Notes: generated from the letters alone by a model not told the origin. Shown: positions 58,671 to 63,838, numbered from the stretch's first letter. The stretch is DNA of 64,000 nt from Sipunculus nudus (GCA_026874595.1 CM049306.1:81186142-81250141), one strand, 5' to 3'. Numbers and translations are program-made.

Positions 58671-59753
58671 CGCATGTGCGTGTTTACATATACAGTTACT
58701 TCAATATTTATGAATATATGTTCACATAAATAAATATTGTTATATTGCATGCCCATAAATAATTTTTCAAGGGTATATTTCTTAGGCAAATATAGAAACA
58801 TTATTGAATTTATATTTCGCTCACACGCTTTTTCTGCGGAGGCGGGACCGTGCTGAAACCATAGTATTCCCGGACTTTGTCTGGCAATACAATATCATTG
58901 AAATTCTCAATATTCCACTATAAGTCAACCTAAAAATTGCCGCGTGCCGCTCGCGTCATTGTTTTTTATTCTGCCCGGACCTGCCGCGTGAATACTTGGA
59001 GCCCGCGTGCTGTCCGCTTCAGACTGTTTTGACCTTTAGCACGGACATAATTGTAGTTTGTACCCCAGGGTTTGCATTACCATGAAACTACCGAGGATAA
59101 ATAAAGGATCTGTTTGTCAGCCGTTGGACTGTGTCTCTGCAAGTATTTGTCAGGGCTTATCATGCAAATACTGATCTTCCTGTCAATGAGTTTTTACAAT
59201 AAGAGGCCTACATGAATAACGACTTAACGTTACACACGCACAGATCCACGAAATTCAACCCACGAGCACTGGCCGCCCCCTTTAACAATAATTTATTTGT
59301 AGGCTTAAACACTGACACGGATGTTTATTATTACCAACATGGCTTACTAATACTATACCACTATTTGCCTAGCACGTGGGCATGTGTATATAGGACTGAA
59401 TGTTTTGAATCCTATCTGAGTGCTAGTCAAACGAAACATAGACAATGCCTATAAAGCTTTTTAAAGTACTGCAGTGATTCTTAAAAGAAATTGACTGCGC
59501 ATAAAACTGACCAGCCACACGGAATGCCTGCACTGGAGACTGCTATCAATTATAAGGCCAGACTGGATCCACACTCAGTTCATTCGTTTTAGCCGCACTC
59601 ATCAGATCTTAAAATCTCATTCTTACCTCCTCCGCTAGAGTAACATAAATAAGGGAATCTCCACAAATTTCCAAGACCAACGGCATTTCCTATACAGGCG
59701 AGGATGAATTCCAGCTTGGAGCCCCATTGGGGCCGGTGAGCGTGATGGTCCAT
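25035..59753 (-). CDS. SLC6-family Na+/Cl- symporter, 13 coding exons
   Basis: Joined exons (59627-59753, 38858-38992, 38173-38395, 34302-34434, 31887-32021, 30954-31057, 30529-30653, 30111-30223, 29163-29303, 27871-27970, 27094-27194, 26571-26741, 25035-25148) give 573 codons plus stop. Every junction has GT/AG and matching phase. The product is a 12-TM plasma-membrane carrier using Na+ and Cl- gradients to import a small substrate. It has the TM1 signature [14 protein letters not shown], chloride-site residues (Tyr in FLIPY, Gln and Ser in QNFNS, Asn and Ser in INSGTS) and the TM8 sodium-site IDSQ. Gly26 replaces the aspartate of monoamine transporters, which favours an amino-acid, GABA or glycine substrate. 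The exact substrate is not determined. The N-terminus (9 residues before TM1) is shorter than the usual 30-60, so an upstream exon could be missing. An in-frame stop lies about 66 bases 5' of the ATG. Confidence 0.92.
25301..26570. other. Upstream part of SLC6 intron 12
   Basis: Intron 12 spans 25149-26570, of which the first bases belong to the duplication. The rest is AT-rich, and I see no gene or identifiable repeat. Confidence 0.5.
26571..26741 (-). CDS. SLC6 exon 12 (TM11 end, TM12)
   Basis: 57 codons, residues 480-536, phase 0 at both ends, with donor AAG|GTGAGT. It starts [18 protein letters not shown] and continues [20 protein letters not shown], the usual TM11-loop-TM12 pattern. Confidence 0.92.
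27094..27194 (-). CDS. SLC6 exon 11 (IL5, TM11 start)
   Basis: Phase 1 entry (completes Gly of WFYG), phase 0 exit, donor CTG|GTAAGT. It encodes [16 protein letters not shown], matching the conserved D-(I/V)-E-x-(M/I)-(I/T)-G-x-R-P of the family, then [15 protein letters not shown]. Confidence 0.92.
27432..27491. repeat. (TA)n microsatellite in SLC6 intron 10
   Basis: About 60 bp of TA repeats. It is followed by a GC-richer stretch (27495-27620) with several GTCC/GGAC motifs that I cannot assign. Confidence 0.9.
27871..27970 (-). CDS. SLC6 exon 10 (EL5, TM10)
   Basis: Acceptor CTTTTACAG, phase 0 entry, phase 1 exit. It encodes [20 protein letters not shown] then [12 protein letters not shown], a standard TM10 segment. 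Confidence 0.92.
27971..29162. other. SLC6 intron 9
   Basis: 1.19 kb. The frames 28055-28264, 28614-28889 and 28784-29011 (+) have no recognisable domain, and no repeat was identified. Confidence 0.45.
29163..29303 (-). CDS. SLC6 exon 9 (TM8, IL4, TM9)
   Basis: 47 codons, phase 0 at both ends. It continues IDSQ of exon 8 with [17 protein letters not shown], a basic KKFFRRRE loop and [18 protein letters not shown] (TM9). Donor AGA|GTAAGA. Confidence 0.92.
29304..30110. other. SLC6 intron 8
   Basis: 807 bp. It contains GACACGGAAACGGACACGG near 29707 and a loosely related CCGTAACCGTGG near 30023, possibly MITE ends, but I could not confirm termini. Confidence 0.35.
30111..30223 (-). CDS. SLC6 exon 8 (EL4, start of TM8)
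   Basis: Phase 1 entry, phase 0 exit. It encodes [16 protein letters not shown] then [12 protein letters not shown]. The Asp-Ser of IDSQ is the family's second sodium site. Confidence 0.93.
30529..30653 (-). CDS. SLC6 exon 7 (TM7, EL4)
   Basis: Phase 2 entry (completes Lys of FK), phase 1 exit. It encodes [20 protein letters not shown] then [18 protein letters not shown]. Asn and Ser of INSGTS are chloride and sodium ligands in the family. Confidence 0.93.
30954..31057 (-). CDS. SLC6 exon 6 (TM6)
   Basis: Phase 0 entry, phase 2 exit. It encodes [20 protein letters not shown] then [14 protein letters not shown]. It carries the unwound TM6 substrate-site region and the Gln and Ser of the chloride site. 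Confidence 0.93.
31058..31886. other. SLC6 intron 5 with a possible dispersed repeat
   Basis: 31318-31700 includes GTGAACAAGAGCACCGCAAA, CAGCGCCGCCAAAAGCG and repeated TGACCTCTGACCT stretches (31371, 31654), suggesting a diverged repeat. I cannot define its ends. Confidence 0.3.
31887..32021 (-). CDS. SLC6 exon 5 (TM5, EL3)
   Basis: 45 codons, phase 0 at both ends, acceptor TGCTTACAG. It encodes [20 protein letters not shown] then [18 protein letters not shown], highly characteristic of SLC6 TM5-EL3. Confidence 0.94.
32215..33360 (+). mobile_element. Solo LTR of the first gypsy family, in SLC6 intron 4
   Basis: It starts TGTTACAGGTACTC and ends ATCGTAACA and aligns along its length with the LTR at 2009-2781. 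There is no internal retroelement sequence on either side, so it is a recombination product. It has TATATAAAGG at about 32475. Both flanks are TA-rich, so the target duplication cannot be read. A 407-bp element is inserted at 32867-33273. Confidence 0.85.
32867..33273. mobile_element. Harbinger-like MITE nested in the solo LTR
   Basis: Inverted ends GGCCGCCTTTCCATACATGC and GCATGTATGGAAAGGCACCC pair over 22 bp with two mismatches. TTA flanks both sides (32864-32866, 33274-33276), and the uninterrupted LTR at 2009-2781 reads straight through this point. That makes TTA the target duplication, as in PIF/Harbinger. A further internal CCTTTCCATACGTGCGGG lies at about 32932. It encodes no transposase. 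Confidence 0.85.
33361..33404. repeat. (TA)n microsatellite abutting the solo LTR
   Basis: Perfect AT dinucleotides directly after the LTR end. The left flank is also TA-rich. Confidence 0.9.
33405..34301. other. Remainder of SLC6 intron 4
   Basis: A (TG)n/poly-C stretch lies at 33620-33660. No gene or defined element is seen in the rest. Confidence 0.4.
34302..34434 (-). CDS. SLC6 exon 4 (end of EL2, TM4)
   Basis: Phase 2 entry (GA|A completes Glu), phase 0 exit, donor AAG|GTACAC. It encodes [20 protein letters not shown] then [20 protein letters not shown], the conserved EL2-TM4 block. Confidence 0.94.
34500..34647. repeat. GGATCC/CGCCCCTG-type MITE fragment with TA tract
   Basis: A G-rich stretch (34508-34545), a (TA)n tract (34549-34572) and CCTGACTACGCCCCTGAGTG at about 34621-34640. 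The right end resembles the MITE ends near 60.9 kb. It is degraded. Confidence 0.35.
34648..36176 (+). mobile_element. CTCAGCTGA...CAGCTAAGCTAAAA element with DR1-rich internal repeats, in intron 3
   Basis: Left end GGGAACCATGGGTCTCGACG/CTCAGCTGA, right end GACGGACGGACGGACGACGG leading to CAGCTAAGCTAAAA. The interior repeats a unit of roughly 145 bp that contains GTGACCTTGACCTTTGACC. The right third matches the copy at 50191-52145 closely, including ACAGGTGGCGCCACCA (35828-35843). No open frame of note, so it is non-autonomous. The perfect DR1 at 35504-35516 is described in the findings. Confidence 0.7.
36823..36903. repeat. TA-rich microsatellite left of the tRNA-like element
   Basis: Interrupted (TA)n with GTATGTATG and AAATATAT variants. 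The matching tract on the other side is 37070-37120. Confidence 0.8.
36913..37069 (-). mobile_element. tRNA-like short element between two TA tracts, SLC6 intron 3
   Basis: On the minus strand it carries a B-box-like GGGTTCGAATCCCGG at about 36954-36968 and ends in sequence that could be a SINE body. In plus orientation it also begins TG (36913) and ends CCGTAACA, like the LTRs of the first gypsy family, so a very small LTR-type element is an alternative. It is too short to encode a protein. Confidence 0.45.
37070..38172. other. Rest of SLC6 intron 3, no gene
   Basis: (TA)n at 37070-37120 and 37627-37662, and a G-rich run at about 37682-37698. Frames 37549-37833 (+), 37775-37990 (+) and 37792-38022 (-) have no recognisable domain. 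Confidence 0.4.
38173..38395 (-). CDS. SLC6 exon 3 (TM3, EL2)
   Basis: 223 nt, phase 1 entry (completes Gly), phase 2 exit with donor GA|GTAGGT. It encodes [20 protein letters not shown] (TM3), then EL2 with the cysteine pair in [12 protein letters not shown] and N-glycosylation sequons NNT, NGT and NDS, ending SPSQEFF. The EL2 disulfide and glycosylation are standard for the family. Confidence 0.93.
38396..38857. other. SLC6 intron 2
   Basis: 462 bp with no repeat or gene recognised. Frame 38549-38845 (-) overlaps it and has no motif. Confidence 0.5.
38858..38992 (-). CDS. SLC6 exon 2 (TM2, IL1)
   Basis: Acceptor TTTTGCAG, phase 1 at both ends, donor CAAG|GTAAGA. It encodes [20 protein letters not shown], then [20 protein letters not shown] and CPFLQG. 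It joins SSGGG of exon 1 to GAFLIPY exactly as in the family. Confidence 0.95.
39060..39835. repeat. 40-bp minisatellite in intron 1 beside exon 2
   Basis: The core GGCGGGCTTAGTTAA-ACCGCTAACATATGTTTGAACA repeats every 40 bp in the best part (39421-39540). The flanking units are more diverged and some have length changes. About 19 units are present. Each unit holds a CATATG palindrome and a GGCGGGCTTA box. Confidence 0.85.
39836..40009. repeat. MITE-like fragment and (TA)n tract
   Basis: 39893-39963 (CTAAAGTGG to AGCTTTACTG) resembles the fragment at 19120-19204 (ACGACCACCATCGAG, GTTTTACTGTA). (TA)n fills 39961-40008. Confidence 0.5.
40016..40199. mobile_element. CAGTGAAACCTCG-ended MITE
   Basis: Inverted ends CAGTGAAACCTCGTTGTGTC and GACACAACGAGGTTTCACTG pair over more than 20 bp. 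TA flanks both sides. It is 184 bp long, the same as the CAGTGAAACCTGT elements in the segmental duplication, but internally different. It fits a Tc1/mariner- or pogo-type non-autonomous element and lies ten bases from the young gypsy LTR. Confidence 0.8.
40210..41338 (-). repeat. 3' LTR of the young gypsy element
   Basis: 1129 bp, TGTCACC...GGTGACA in plus orientation. It differs from the other LTR by a 12-bp step in a CGTCGTCACAAT repeat, a single-base indel and few substitutions. Small open frames inside it (for example 40688-40897 +) are duplicated in the other LTR and are not genes. Confidence 0.93.
41339..41362 (-). promoter_or_regulatory. Polypurine tract of the young gypsy element
   Basis: On the minus strand, AAAAGGAGGGGGTGA directly precedes the 3' LTR. 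Confidence 0.75.
41549..41914 (-). CDS. Gypsy RNase H domain (RT-less remnant)
   Basis: The 121-codon frame opens on TTG. The domain really extends slightly upstream as FYLKCDASD. Catalytic acidic residues are visible: Asp4 in KCDASDVG, Glu in STIEKES (43-45), Asp70 in IQTDHKPL and Asp113 in HGPDFLSRL. RNase H would cut the RNA strand of the RNA-DNA hybrid. In an intact element it would follow RT. Here it follows the integrase end within a few bases and in a different frame, so it probably is not translated from the main polyprotein. Confidence 0.85.
   Translation of the reverse strand: MKCDASDVGIGCILMQRHEGIMHPVAYASRKLLPRERNYSTIEKESLAIVWSVQKFEMYLASRPFTIQTDHKPLKCISKSKCANKRVMRWALVLQEFRFDIEAVSGKLNHGPDFLSRLPEC
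41911..43713 (-). CDS. Gypsy protease-integrase polyprotein
   Basis: 600 residues. An aspartic protease core is at 54-64 ([11 protein letters not shown], Asp56). The integrase zinc domain has His254, His261 and Cys291/Cys294. The catalytic core has Asp324, Asp384 and Glu420, a D,D-35-E arrangement. The GPY module is at 561-563 ([10 protein letters not shown]), and the end is [18 protein letters not shown]. It overlaps the end of gag by 16 nt in another frame, so it needs a frameshift or an internal start. It processes the polyprotein and inserts element DNA. The reading frame is intact, supporting a recent insertion. Confidence 0.92.
   Translation of the reverse strand: MSMAVVEAETETVGAVKPEVESPSQSLGFAAQTEGGISLPVCEGLVNGKSARVLRDSGCSSAGIRESYVEPNQFTGHQVECRLFDGSVRQFPTARINVDCAYFVGTIEAMVVGDAVCDLALGKVAGARDPYDPDPTWKSERSSGIVCDGVESQKEVLSAVETRSAAREKQIPTRSLNVASPVADVSPAEFLKAQEEDGSLAPYWRLAREARNDSPFRIEDGYLVRVVSDKRGDQDGSRVVVPQTLRYDVMRMGHEAVMAGHQGIDKTHDRVRTQFFWKGMYNDIAEFCKSCPICQKTIPKGKVPGATLGQMPLIDEPWRRISMDLVGPIHPASERGHRYILTVMDYATRYPEAVALKNIDTVSVADALVDIYARLGVPSEVLTDMGTQFTSDLMREVSRVLSVRQLTTTPYHPMCNGMVERFNGTLKLMLKRMCEERPRDWDRYLSAVLFAYREAPHESTGFSPFELLYGRIVRGPMRILRDLWTKRDTSVETKTTYQYVLDLQDKLSNTCALAREALNKSANRHRLLYDRGKCTRRFEAGDEVLLLLPTERDKLMVQWKGPYTIVNRVGDLDYRIKVGDKVKTFHVNMLKRYHARNDFI
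43698..44792 (-). CDS. Gypsy Gag
   Basis: 364 residues. A charged coiled-coil-like segment rich in Glu and Arg (28-75) is followed by a retrotransposon gag domain (about 95-260, with [20 protein letters not shown] and [19 protein letters not shown]). A CCHC zinc knuckle follows (Cys307, Cys310, His315, Cys320) before a basic tail. Gag packages the element RNA into particles. The start is the first ATG after a leader of about 720 nt from the 5' LTR. The frame is intact. Confidence 0.92.
   Translation of the reverse strand: METLESLVRCGQALGLKDQALQDYVEARRRADEEREERARQREIEKEQRELERELEREQRELEREREARAHEIEVLRLKSDSGVKEERSRDVFPKIQLPPFDEAHDQLDAFLERFERLAVCQGYDRENWALHLSPLLRGKALGTYTQLSVSEAMDYDKLKIALLKRYQMTEEGYRHKFRTCRPERGETPSQFAVRLSGYLDHWIGMAGVGGDYDGVVNLLMCEQFVNCCSRDLSMFLKERRCRDFDSMVDLAESYTEAHGVHSLTAGPRYGNNVPRPAQPVSQPREKREVERSPGGQTFKPSGGIRCYLCNELGHKARECKTSARSRPRSSPQVGRAAGDQQRYRTNFSPRITQNRNRRLCQWQ
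45493..45509 (-). promoter_or_regulatory. Primer-binding site
   Basis: On the minus strand TGGCGAGCGTGCCAGGA begins five bases after the 5' LTR. PBSs start with TGG, the complement of a tRNA CCA end. I cannot name the tRNA. Confidence 0.65.
45515..46656 (-). repeat. 5' LTR of the young gypsy element
   Basis: 1142 bp with the same TGT...ACA ends as the other LTR. The right flank is a (TA)n tract (46657-46714). Because the left flank is also TA, the target duplication cannot be delimited. Confidence 0.93.
46657..47132. other. TA tract and AT-rich intron 1 sequence
   Basis: (TA)n with one TTTA interruption to about 46714, then nothing recognised. Confidence 0.5.
47133..47415. mobile_element. 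MITE, GGCCAAAA family, copy 2
   Basis: It begins GGCAAAAAAATAAATAAA with AAAGGTATAGTTCTCAGGCA and ends GTGCCTAAGAACCATACTTT then TTTTGGCC. The poly-C centre is lost (TTTTAAGGTGCCCGCATC instead). The left flank is TAA. Confidence 0.75.
47416..48542. other. Intron 1, no gene recognised
   Basis: Sequence with ATGGCCGCA-type motifs (47523, 47598, 48349) and two stretches with AACTTTGCTTATTAAACTTC / CTGGCTAATTAAACTTCAGT (about 47933 and 48208), suggesting an old, diverged repeat. Open frames have no domain. Confidence 0.35.
48543..48794. repeat. Local duplication unit, copy 1
   Basis: It begins GTTCACTTTTTTAGCAAGAG and matches 49220-49470 with few changes. Between them lies a different repeat (48795-49219). 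Confidence 0.75.
48795..49219. repeat. GATATCGCGCGC dispersed repeat, copy 1
   Basis: Shares TTCTGACAGGTCTGTAATTC, GAGATATCGCGCGCGAACGA, ACGAAAGGACAGAAGGACGG and GGGCACCGCTTGTCAAGCGG with 55872-56310. The internal unit (CCTGGAGCCCTCA plus ATATCGCGCGC) is itself doubled. Confidence 0.7.
49220..49470. repeat. Local duplication unit, copy 2
   Basis: Matches 48543-48794. The apparent short peptides it encodes are the same in both copies and have no known domain. Confidence 0.75.
49471..50190. other. Intron 1 with a poly-G MITE fragment
   Basis: 49512-49580 has GCGTAGCCAAAAGGGGGG, a long G run and CCCTGGATCCGCCTTTGC, related to the 60.7-kb MITE. No gene is seen. Confidence 0.4.
50191..52145 (+). 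mobile_element. CTCAGCTG...CAGCTGAGCTAAAA element with DR1/ERE-rich repeats, in intron 1
   Basis: Left end GGGACCCATGGGTCTCAACG/CTCAGCTG, right end ACGGACGGCCGGACGGACG leading to CAGCTGAGCTAAAA. The middle is a tandem array of about nine units of roughly 145 bp, each built around GTGACCTTGACCTTTGACC. The right part has ACAGGTGGCGCCACCAC (51791-51807) and a perfect AGGTCACAGTGACCT (51962-51976). It encodes no protein. Closely related to 34648-36176. Confidence 0.75.
52146..52791. other. Intron 1, no gene recognised
   Basis: A stray CAGTCAGCTGAGCTAAAG at about 52592-52608 is another family end. (CA)n lies at about 52736-52755. Frame 52193-52531 (-) has no domain. Confidence 0.4.
52792..54271. 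mobile_element. hAT-like non-autonomous element with 8-bp target duplication
   Basis: TGTGTGAC flanks both sides (52784-52791 and 54272-54279). The ends are TAAGGCTGTGTCAATATATC and, inverted, TAGGGCTGGGTATCGGTCCG, a hAT-style terminus with 8-bp duplication. Subterminal regions at both ends are dense in ATCGATA/GTATCG motifs. The interior has a poly-G run (53926-53947) and a (TA)n tract (54102-54144) but no transposase. Confidence 0.85.
54272..55000. other. Intron 1, no gene recognised
   Basis: A poly-C run at about 54378-54386 and AT-rich sequence. No domain in short frames. Confidence 0.35.
55001..55309. mobile_element. MITE, GGCCAAAA family, copy 3
   Basis: It starts GGCCAAAATTAAAAGG(T) and ends TTTTTTGTTGGCC, flanked by TAA on both sides. 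The interior has the family's CCCTGATCATATGACATTTT and CGCCCGCCCGCACTGATTT. Its right inverted repeat is diverged (GTGCAAGAGAACAATACA). Confidence 0.75.
55310..55871. other. Intron 1, no gene recognised
   Basis: Begins AAAGGGCTTTCAGAAACGCG. Its inverse AAAGCCCTTGGCC appears near 55611, possibly the ends of a 300-bp element, but I could not confirm it. Confidence 0.3.
55872..56310. repeat. GATATCGCGCGC dispersed repeat, copy 2
   Basis: Homologous to 48795-49219 over most of its length, again with a doubled inner unit. Confidence 0.7.
56311..57599. other. Intron 1, no gene; CGTCC-rich stretch
   Basis: 56590-56800 has two related CCGTCCGTCC/ATGATAGGGTGTTCCG versus ATGATCAGGTGTGCCG units. The remainder is unassigned. 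Confidence 0.35.
57600..58330. repeat. GAGTCC minisatellite and 344-bp tandem duplication
   Basis: GAGTCCGAGTCCAAG-type hexamers lie at 57606-57710, 57880-57930 and 58205-58322. The block starting TTGGTGTGGATTCGGTACAT at about 57766 recurs at about 58105 and continues through CACAAATGTACAGTCACATA. Confidence 0.7.
58331..59626. other. 5' part of SLC6 intron 1
   Basis: (TA)n at 58619-58669. 59212-59454 (+, 80 codons) has no recognisable domain. Confidence 0.4.
59627..59753 (-). CDS. SLC6 exon 1 (start, TM1)
   Basis: The ATG at 59753-59751 is the first in the open frame. Upstream in frame there is only a GTG and a TAG near 59819-59817. It encodes [20 protein letters not shown] then [20 protein letters not shown] and GG, and splices in phase 1 at GGAG|GTAAGA. 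Gly26 occupies the monoamine-aspartate position. A further 5' exon joining between the TAG and the ATG cannot be excluded. Confidence 0.9.
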
Positions 59754-60331
59754 CGTATCCGTGTTGGTGTACAAGTGTTGTTCTATCTGAGCCGGGCAAC
59801 TCGTGTGCACGTTTATCTAAAGCTTCAGGTTTCTATGTCAATAGCCACCATGACTCGGCATTTGGGTTATTGGCGCCATGGTGTGGCCGTATTTGAAACT
59901 ATTTTGACAATAGTCGGTGCATCTCCGAGTTCATTCAGTAGACCTAGTTATCATAGTTATTGACACTACAAGAGGAGCAGAACTTTTTTATTTATTAAGG
60001 CCAAATTTGAGTTCTTCCGAACGGAGCTTGATTTATACAACTTTATGCCATAAACCAGATTTAGAACTCATTAGGAATGGCTGCGTGCCAAAATGTTTTG
60101 TCAATACTGATATAAATGAACAATGTGCGCGACTGTGAGTCTAAGTGTCCTGGAAAAGGTGCCCTTGTCCAACTTTTAACTTGACAAGTCTTATGGTATT
60201 TGTATTCATAATAATTTGTATCTTTAAACATATGTAGACATCTCTGAATTATTGTCTTTATTTTTAACACAGTAAATTTTTAGGCCTTCATGTGTGGGGT
60301 GCATTTTAGGCCTATATTTTAAACAGGCCTA
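59754..60331. other. Upstream flank of SLC6 exon 1
   Basis: Presumed 5' UTR and promoter side. I see no clear TATA box or initiator, and short open frames have no domain. Confidence 0.35.
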
Positions 60332-60505
60332 CAATTCAGAAGAGGATCGGGGGGGGGGGGGCGTAGGAGGGAGGGGGGCGGTTCAGGGAGTCCGGAACAC
60401 ACATCCCCCCACCCCCACCCCATTTTTTTCCGGACTATGGGACCTTTATTATTAGTCCTCCTTTGTTGGACTCTTCCTTTTACTATATCCTGGAGCCGCC
60501 CCTGC
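60332..60505. mobile_element. Poly-G MITE fragment (CCTGGAGCCGCCCCTG end)
   Basis: AGAAGAGGATCGGGGGG at the left and ATCCTGGAGCCGCCCCTGCA at the right are inverted-repeat-like. The middle has CCGGACTATGGGACC and AGTCCTCCTTTGTTGGACT, related to the next element. Confidence 0.5.
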
Positions 60506-60723
60506 AAGTATCATGAGTTTAGGAAAGGGACTCGGAAGTTTTCACGATCCTCGACTTCGAGGCCAATAACTTGCCTATTAACCCATATATAAATTAAAGA
60601 AGGGCCCGCAATTAAGGAAGGCGGGAAGTGGGGGTGGGGGGGGGGGGGGTTACAATCTCCGGAAAACATTCCGAAACAAGGAATAGGCCTCTTCTAACGT
60701 GCACTGGACATGTACCTATGTAG

Positions 60724-60918
60724 AAGCGGATCCAGGGGAGGGGTCCAGGGGGTCCGGACCCCCCCCCCCCCTTCTCATCCGAAGTAACCTTTTTTAGGGT
60801 TTCAGACGAAATTATGCGGCCTGGACCCCCTTTTCCGGACCTGATGACCTCTTTTTAGGATTTTCATTAGTCCTCTTGGGTTGGACTTCCCCTTTTCCAA
60901 AATCCTGGATCCGCCCCT
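60724..60918. mobile_element. GCGGATCCAGG-ended hAT-like MITE
   Basis: Left AAGCGGATCCAGGGGAGG and right ATCCTGGATCCGCCCCTG are inverted. The flanks CTATGTAG and CTATGTGC match at six of eight positions, suggesting an old 8-bp duplication. A poly-C run lies at 60758-60771. Confidence 0.65.
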
Positions 60919-61403
60919 GCTATGTGCGAAGTTTTAAAAGGGAAACTGCAGTGGTAATTCTAGATTTGTTTAGTTGTAAAATTTATACTAGTTTGCTCCG
61001 ATCACAGGCTAAAAAGCCGTTTTTATGCTCATGAAAAAAATAATCGAACTTCCTCAATCACTCGTATACCAATAATGGCATCGCTATGAACCGTTTATTC
61101 AACATATTCATATAAGGAATATACTTATATATGAAGGCTGACACCCTGCATATACTTTGCTCTATAGTATGCGTTTGCAAACAATCTCATATTTGTTTTT
61201 TTTTTTTTCTTGTATTTGTTTCATTAATACACACACATATATATATATATAATTATAATATAATATAATTATGACAAAACAAGCGATTGTTATTGCATTT
61301 TCATTCATAATATACATAATATATATAAATAGGCTATACACCTTGAAATTGAAAGGTCCCTGATGAACCATTGCGTACAACCACTTTATAGGTGGGATCT
61401 ATA

Positions 61404-61475
<72 letters not shown>

Positions 61476-62543
61476 GTCCGTATGTTATGCCGACGTGTAA
61501 TGCTTAATAACACGTTTGTGCAGATCTAAAATTTTCCTAAATATATACCCTTTGCGAAAAAGTTGATTTCACCAATTGAGAAGATGCAAATTAAATCCCT
61601 AGCCGCCTGGATATACTCCCGAGTGTAAAATTAATATCTGACGACTTTCCGGTTTCCATGCACGCTTTTGTGTATATGAGCTTGACATGTGCACATTGCG
61701 TATTTTCGTTAGAGCTCAATTTATTAAAAGTTTATTCGTACTGGGAGAATAAGAGCCCGGGGTTCATACATCGAACATTGCATTTGACATTAATTTACTA
61801 TCTTACTATTGTGTAGCCTGCTTTCCTTACACATATGCCATATGACTTAACTGCATGACTTCAGAAAAAAAAAATCCTGCGTCCATCTTGAGTATATATG
61901 TCCTGGGAAACGAGTATGCCAAGTATAAGTTTTTTCTCTCTTTTTTTGGTACATTTCTGCTCTTCACAGCTGCATTAATTAATGTGCGGATGTACTCAGT
62001 ATAACAACACTGTATAATATTCTATATAATAGCTATGTTTTATGTTGTCTTTTAAATGATAGGTTTGTGTATAGGAAATGTCTGCGAACCAGGCTGACAG
62101 TGTTAACAGAATGACATAAATGATGTTAATAAACATATATGTAATGTGTTCCTATACTTCACGCTGTGGTTACCCTGTTTATTCATAAAGGAACAATTGA
62201 TGCGTAAAGTAATGGCCTGCAGACCATGTTCCAGCATCCAGAAACACGGTTATGAATATGGAACTATTGTATATGTAAATATTTGTGATATATGATTTAT
62301 ATTTGTGATTTTCTTCCCAAATCTGGGTATATCGTTTACCATTTACACGGGTTAGGGAGACCTGAACCTATAGCTGTAAGACATTTCACCCCTGTAGAAA
62401 CAATATGACCCCAACCGATCGTCAACAACATGCACCACGTCATCTTGTTAAATTTCAACCTCCCCACAGGTGCTTGATTGGCTATAAGTGTAAGATTTCG
62501 GTTAAATTTGTTACTTTTCTGGGCCATTTCTTAATAACTATTA
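60919..62543. other. AT-rich flank, no gene recognised
   Basis: A compound (TA)n(CA)n microsatellite at 61407-61475 and other short AT tracts. Frames 61162-61380 (-) and 62336-62527 (-) have no domain. Confidence 0.4.
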
Positions 62544-62840
62544 GGCCAAAAAAAAAATAAAAGGTATGGTTCTCAGGCACCGCCCGCGTCAATTTTAACC
62601 CCCCCCCCCCCCCCCCGCATCAAAAATTTTTATTTTGATTTTTATCTTTCAAGAAGACAAATAATACAATTTATGTAGTGCTAATACTCGTTATGCAAAA
62701 AAATGTTATTTTCATGCTTTTCCCTGATCATATGACATTTTTATCGAAACACTCAAAAAAAGGTTAAAAATAAAATACCGCCCGCCCGCAGTGATTTCTG
62801 AAAAAAAAAGTGCCTGAGAACCATACCTTATTCTTTTTTT
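62544..62840. mobile_element. MITE, GGCCAAAA family, copy 4
   Basis: It starts GGCCAAAAAAAAAATAAAAGG and TATGGTTCTCAGGCACCGCC, then a poly-C tract, and ends GTGCCTGAGAACCATACCTT. The left flank is TTA. The outermost right arm has changed, so that boundary is approximate. Confidence 0.75.
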
Positions 62841-63838
62841 GCTTTGTGACATTTTCTCAGCGTTTTTTTTTTTGCACTATAAGGTCCATCTCTTTTATTA
62901 TTTTCTTAATATTTGAGGTGGGCAGGCAAGAAGCCTCCGAAGTTAGGCCCGACAGGTATAGTACATCAATTTCGGTCTTAATTTGAAGTACATGTGTGAT
63001 TGGCTGAACCGTTGTAACGTCAGCGGTGTTACTATTTGAAGACTCCAGTAGTAAACATATCAACCGATCAGAAAGCGCGTCCTCGGTTGCTATGCCATAG
63101 CTTTGCTACGCCTGTGATCTTATATTAGTCACTGCATGGAGTGCATCTGGCTCTGATACCAGCTGGATATAGCTTTACATAACTCACAACGACTAAGGTG
63201 TGATGTAACTATGGATGAGCCTAAGAGCACTGGCTAGTTTAGGGGACTTCATTGGCACAGCAGAATGAGATACAGGGCTCATTAGATATCCATTCTTGTG
63301 TACACAACCATAATAAAGAGCTGACTCCCTCTGCAGTTCCATAGCCTTCCCCCTTCAGCTAATTAGCTGATCATCACTGAACAGAATTAACCTCTTTGTC
63401 AAATGAAAAGGTGTGAACTGTGGTAAGCATCTACCGTTCCTATAGCTAATGCAACTATTGACGAGTAGTGTAACTCTAGCCGTACTAACTTAATTGAAAC
63501 TGATGGTTTTATGCTTGAGTTTTATTTTATATGTCCAAATAGCAGCATACTGTAGTTACCTTTTTGTTCATGAGTGTTAAATTTCATGATATTCACGAAT
63601 GTAAAATAATATTTGAATAAGATGCCCAGTTGAATTAAATAAAAAATGATGCATCTGCACAAACAAACTGGTTATCACACATTTGAAAATATGGTTCGTT
63701 AATCACCGTTGCATGTAATCTTTGCATGCATTGTAACGGTACCGGCCCATGTAAACACATTAATTAAAGCCTTGCGAAACGTTCAAAATTAAGAACTCGG
63801 TTTTTTTAGTTGGCTACCTTTGGTTGTCCCTTATCTTT
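62841..63838. other. No gene recognised
   Basis: AT-rich with a T-run near 62862. The 62857-63063 (-) frame has no recognised domain. Confidence 0.35.
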
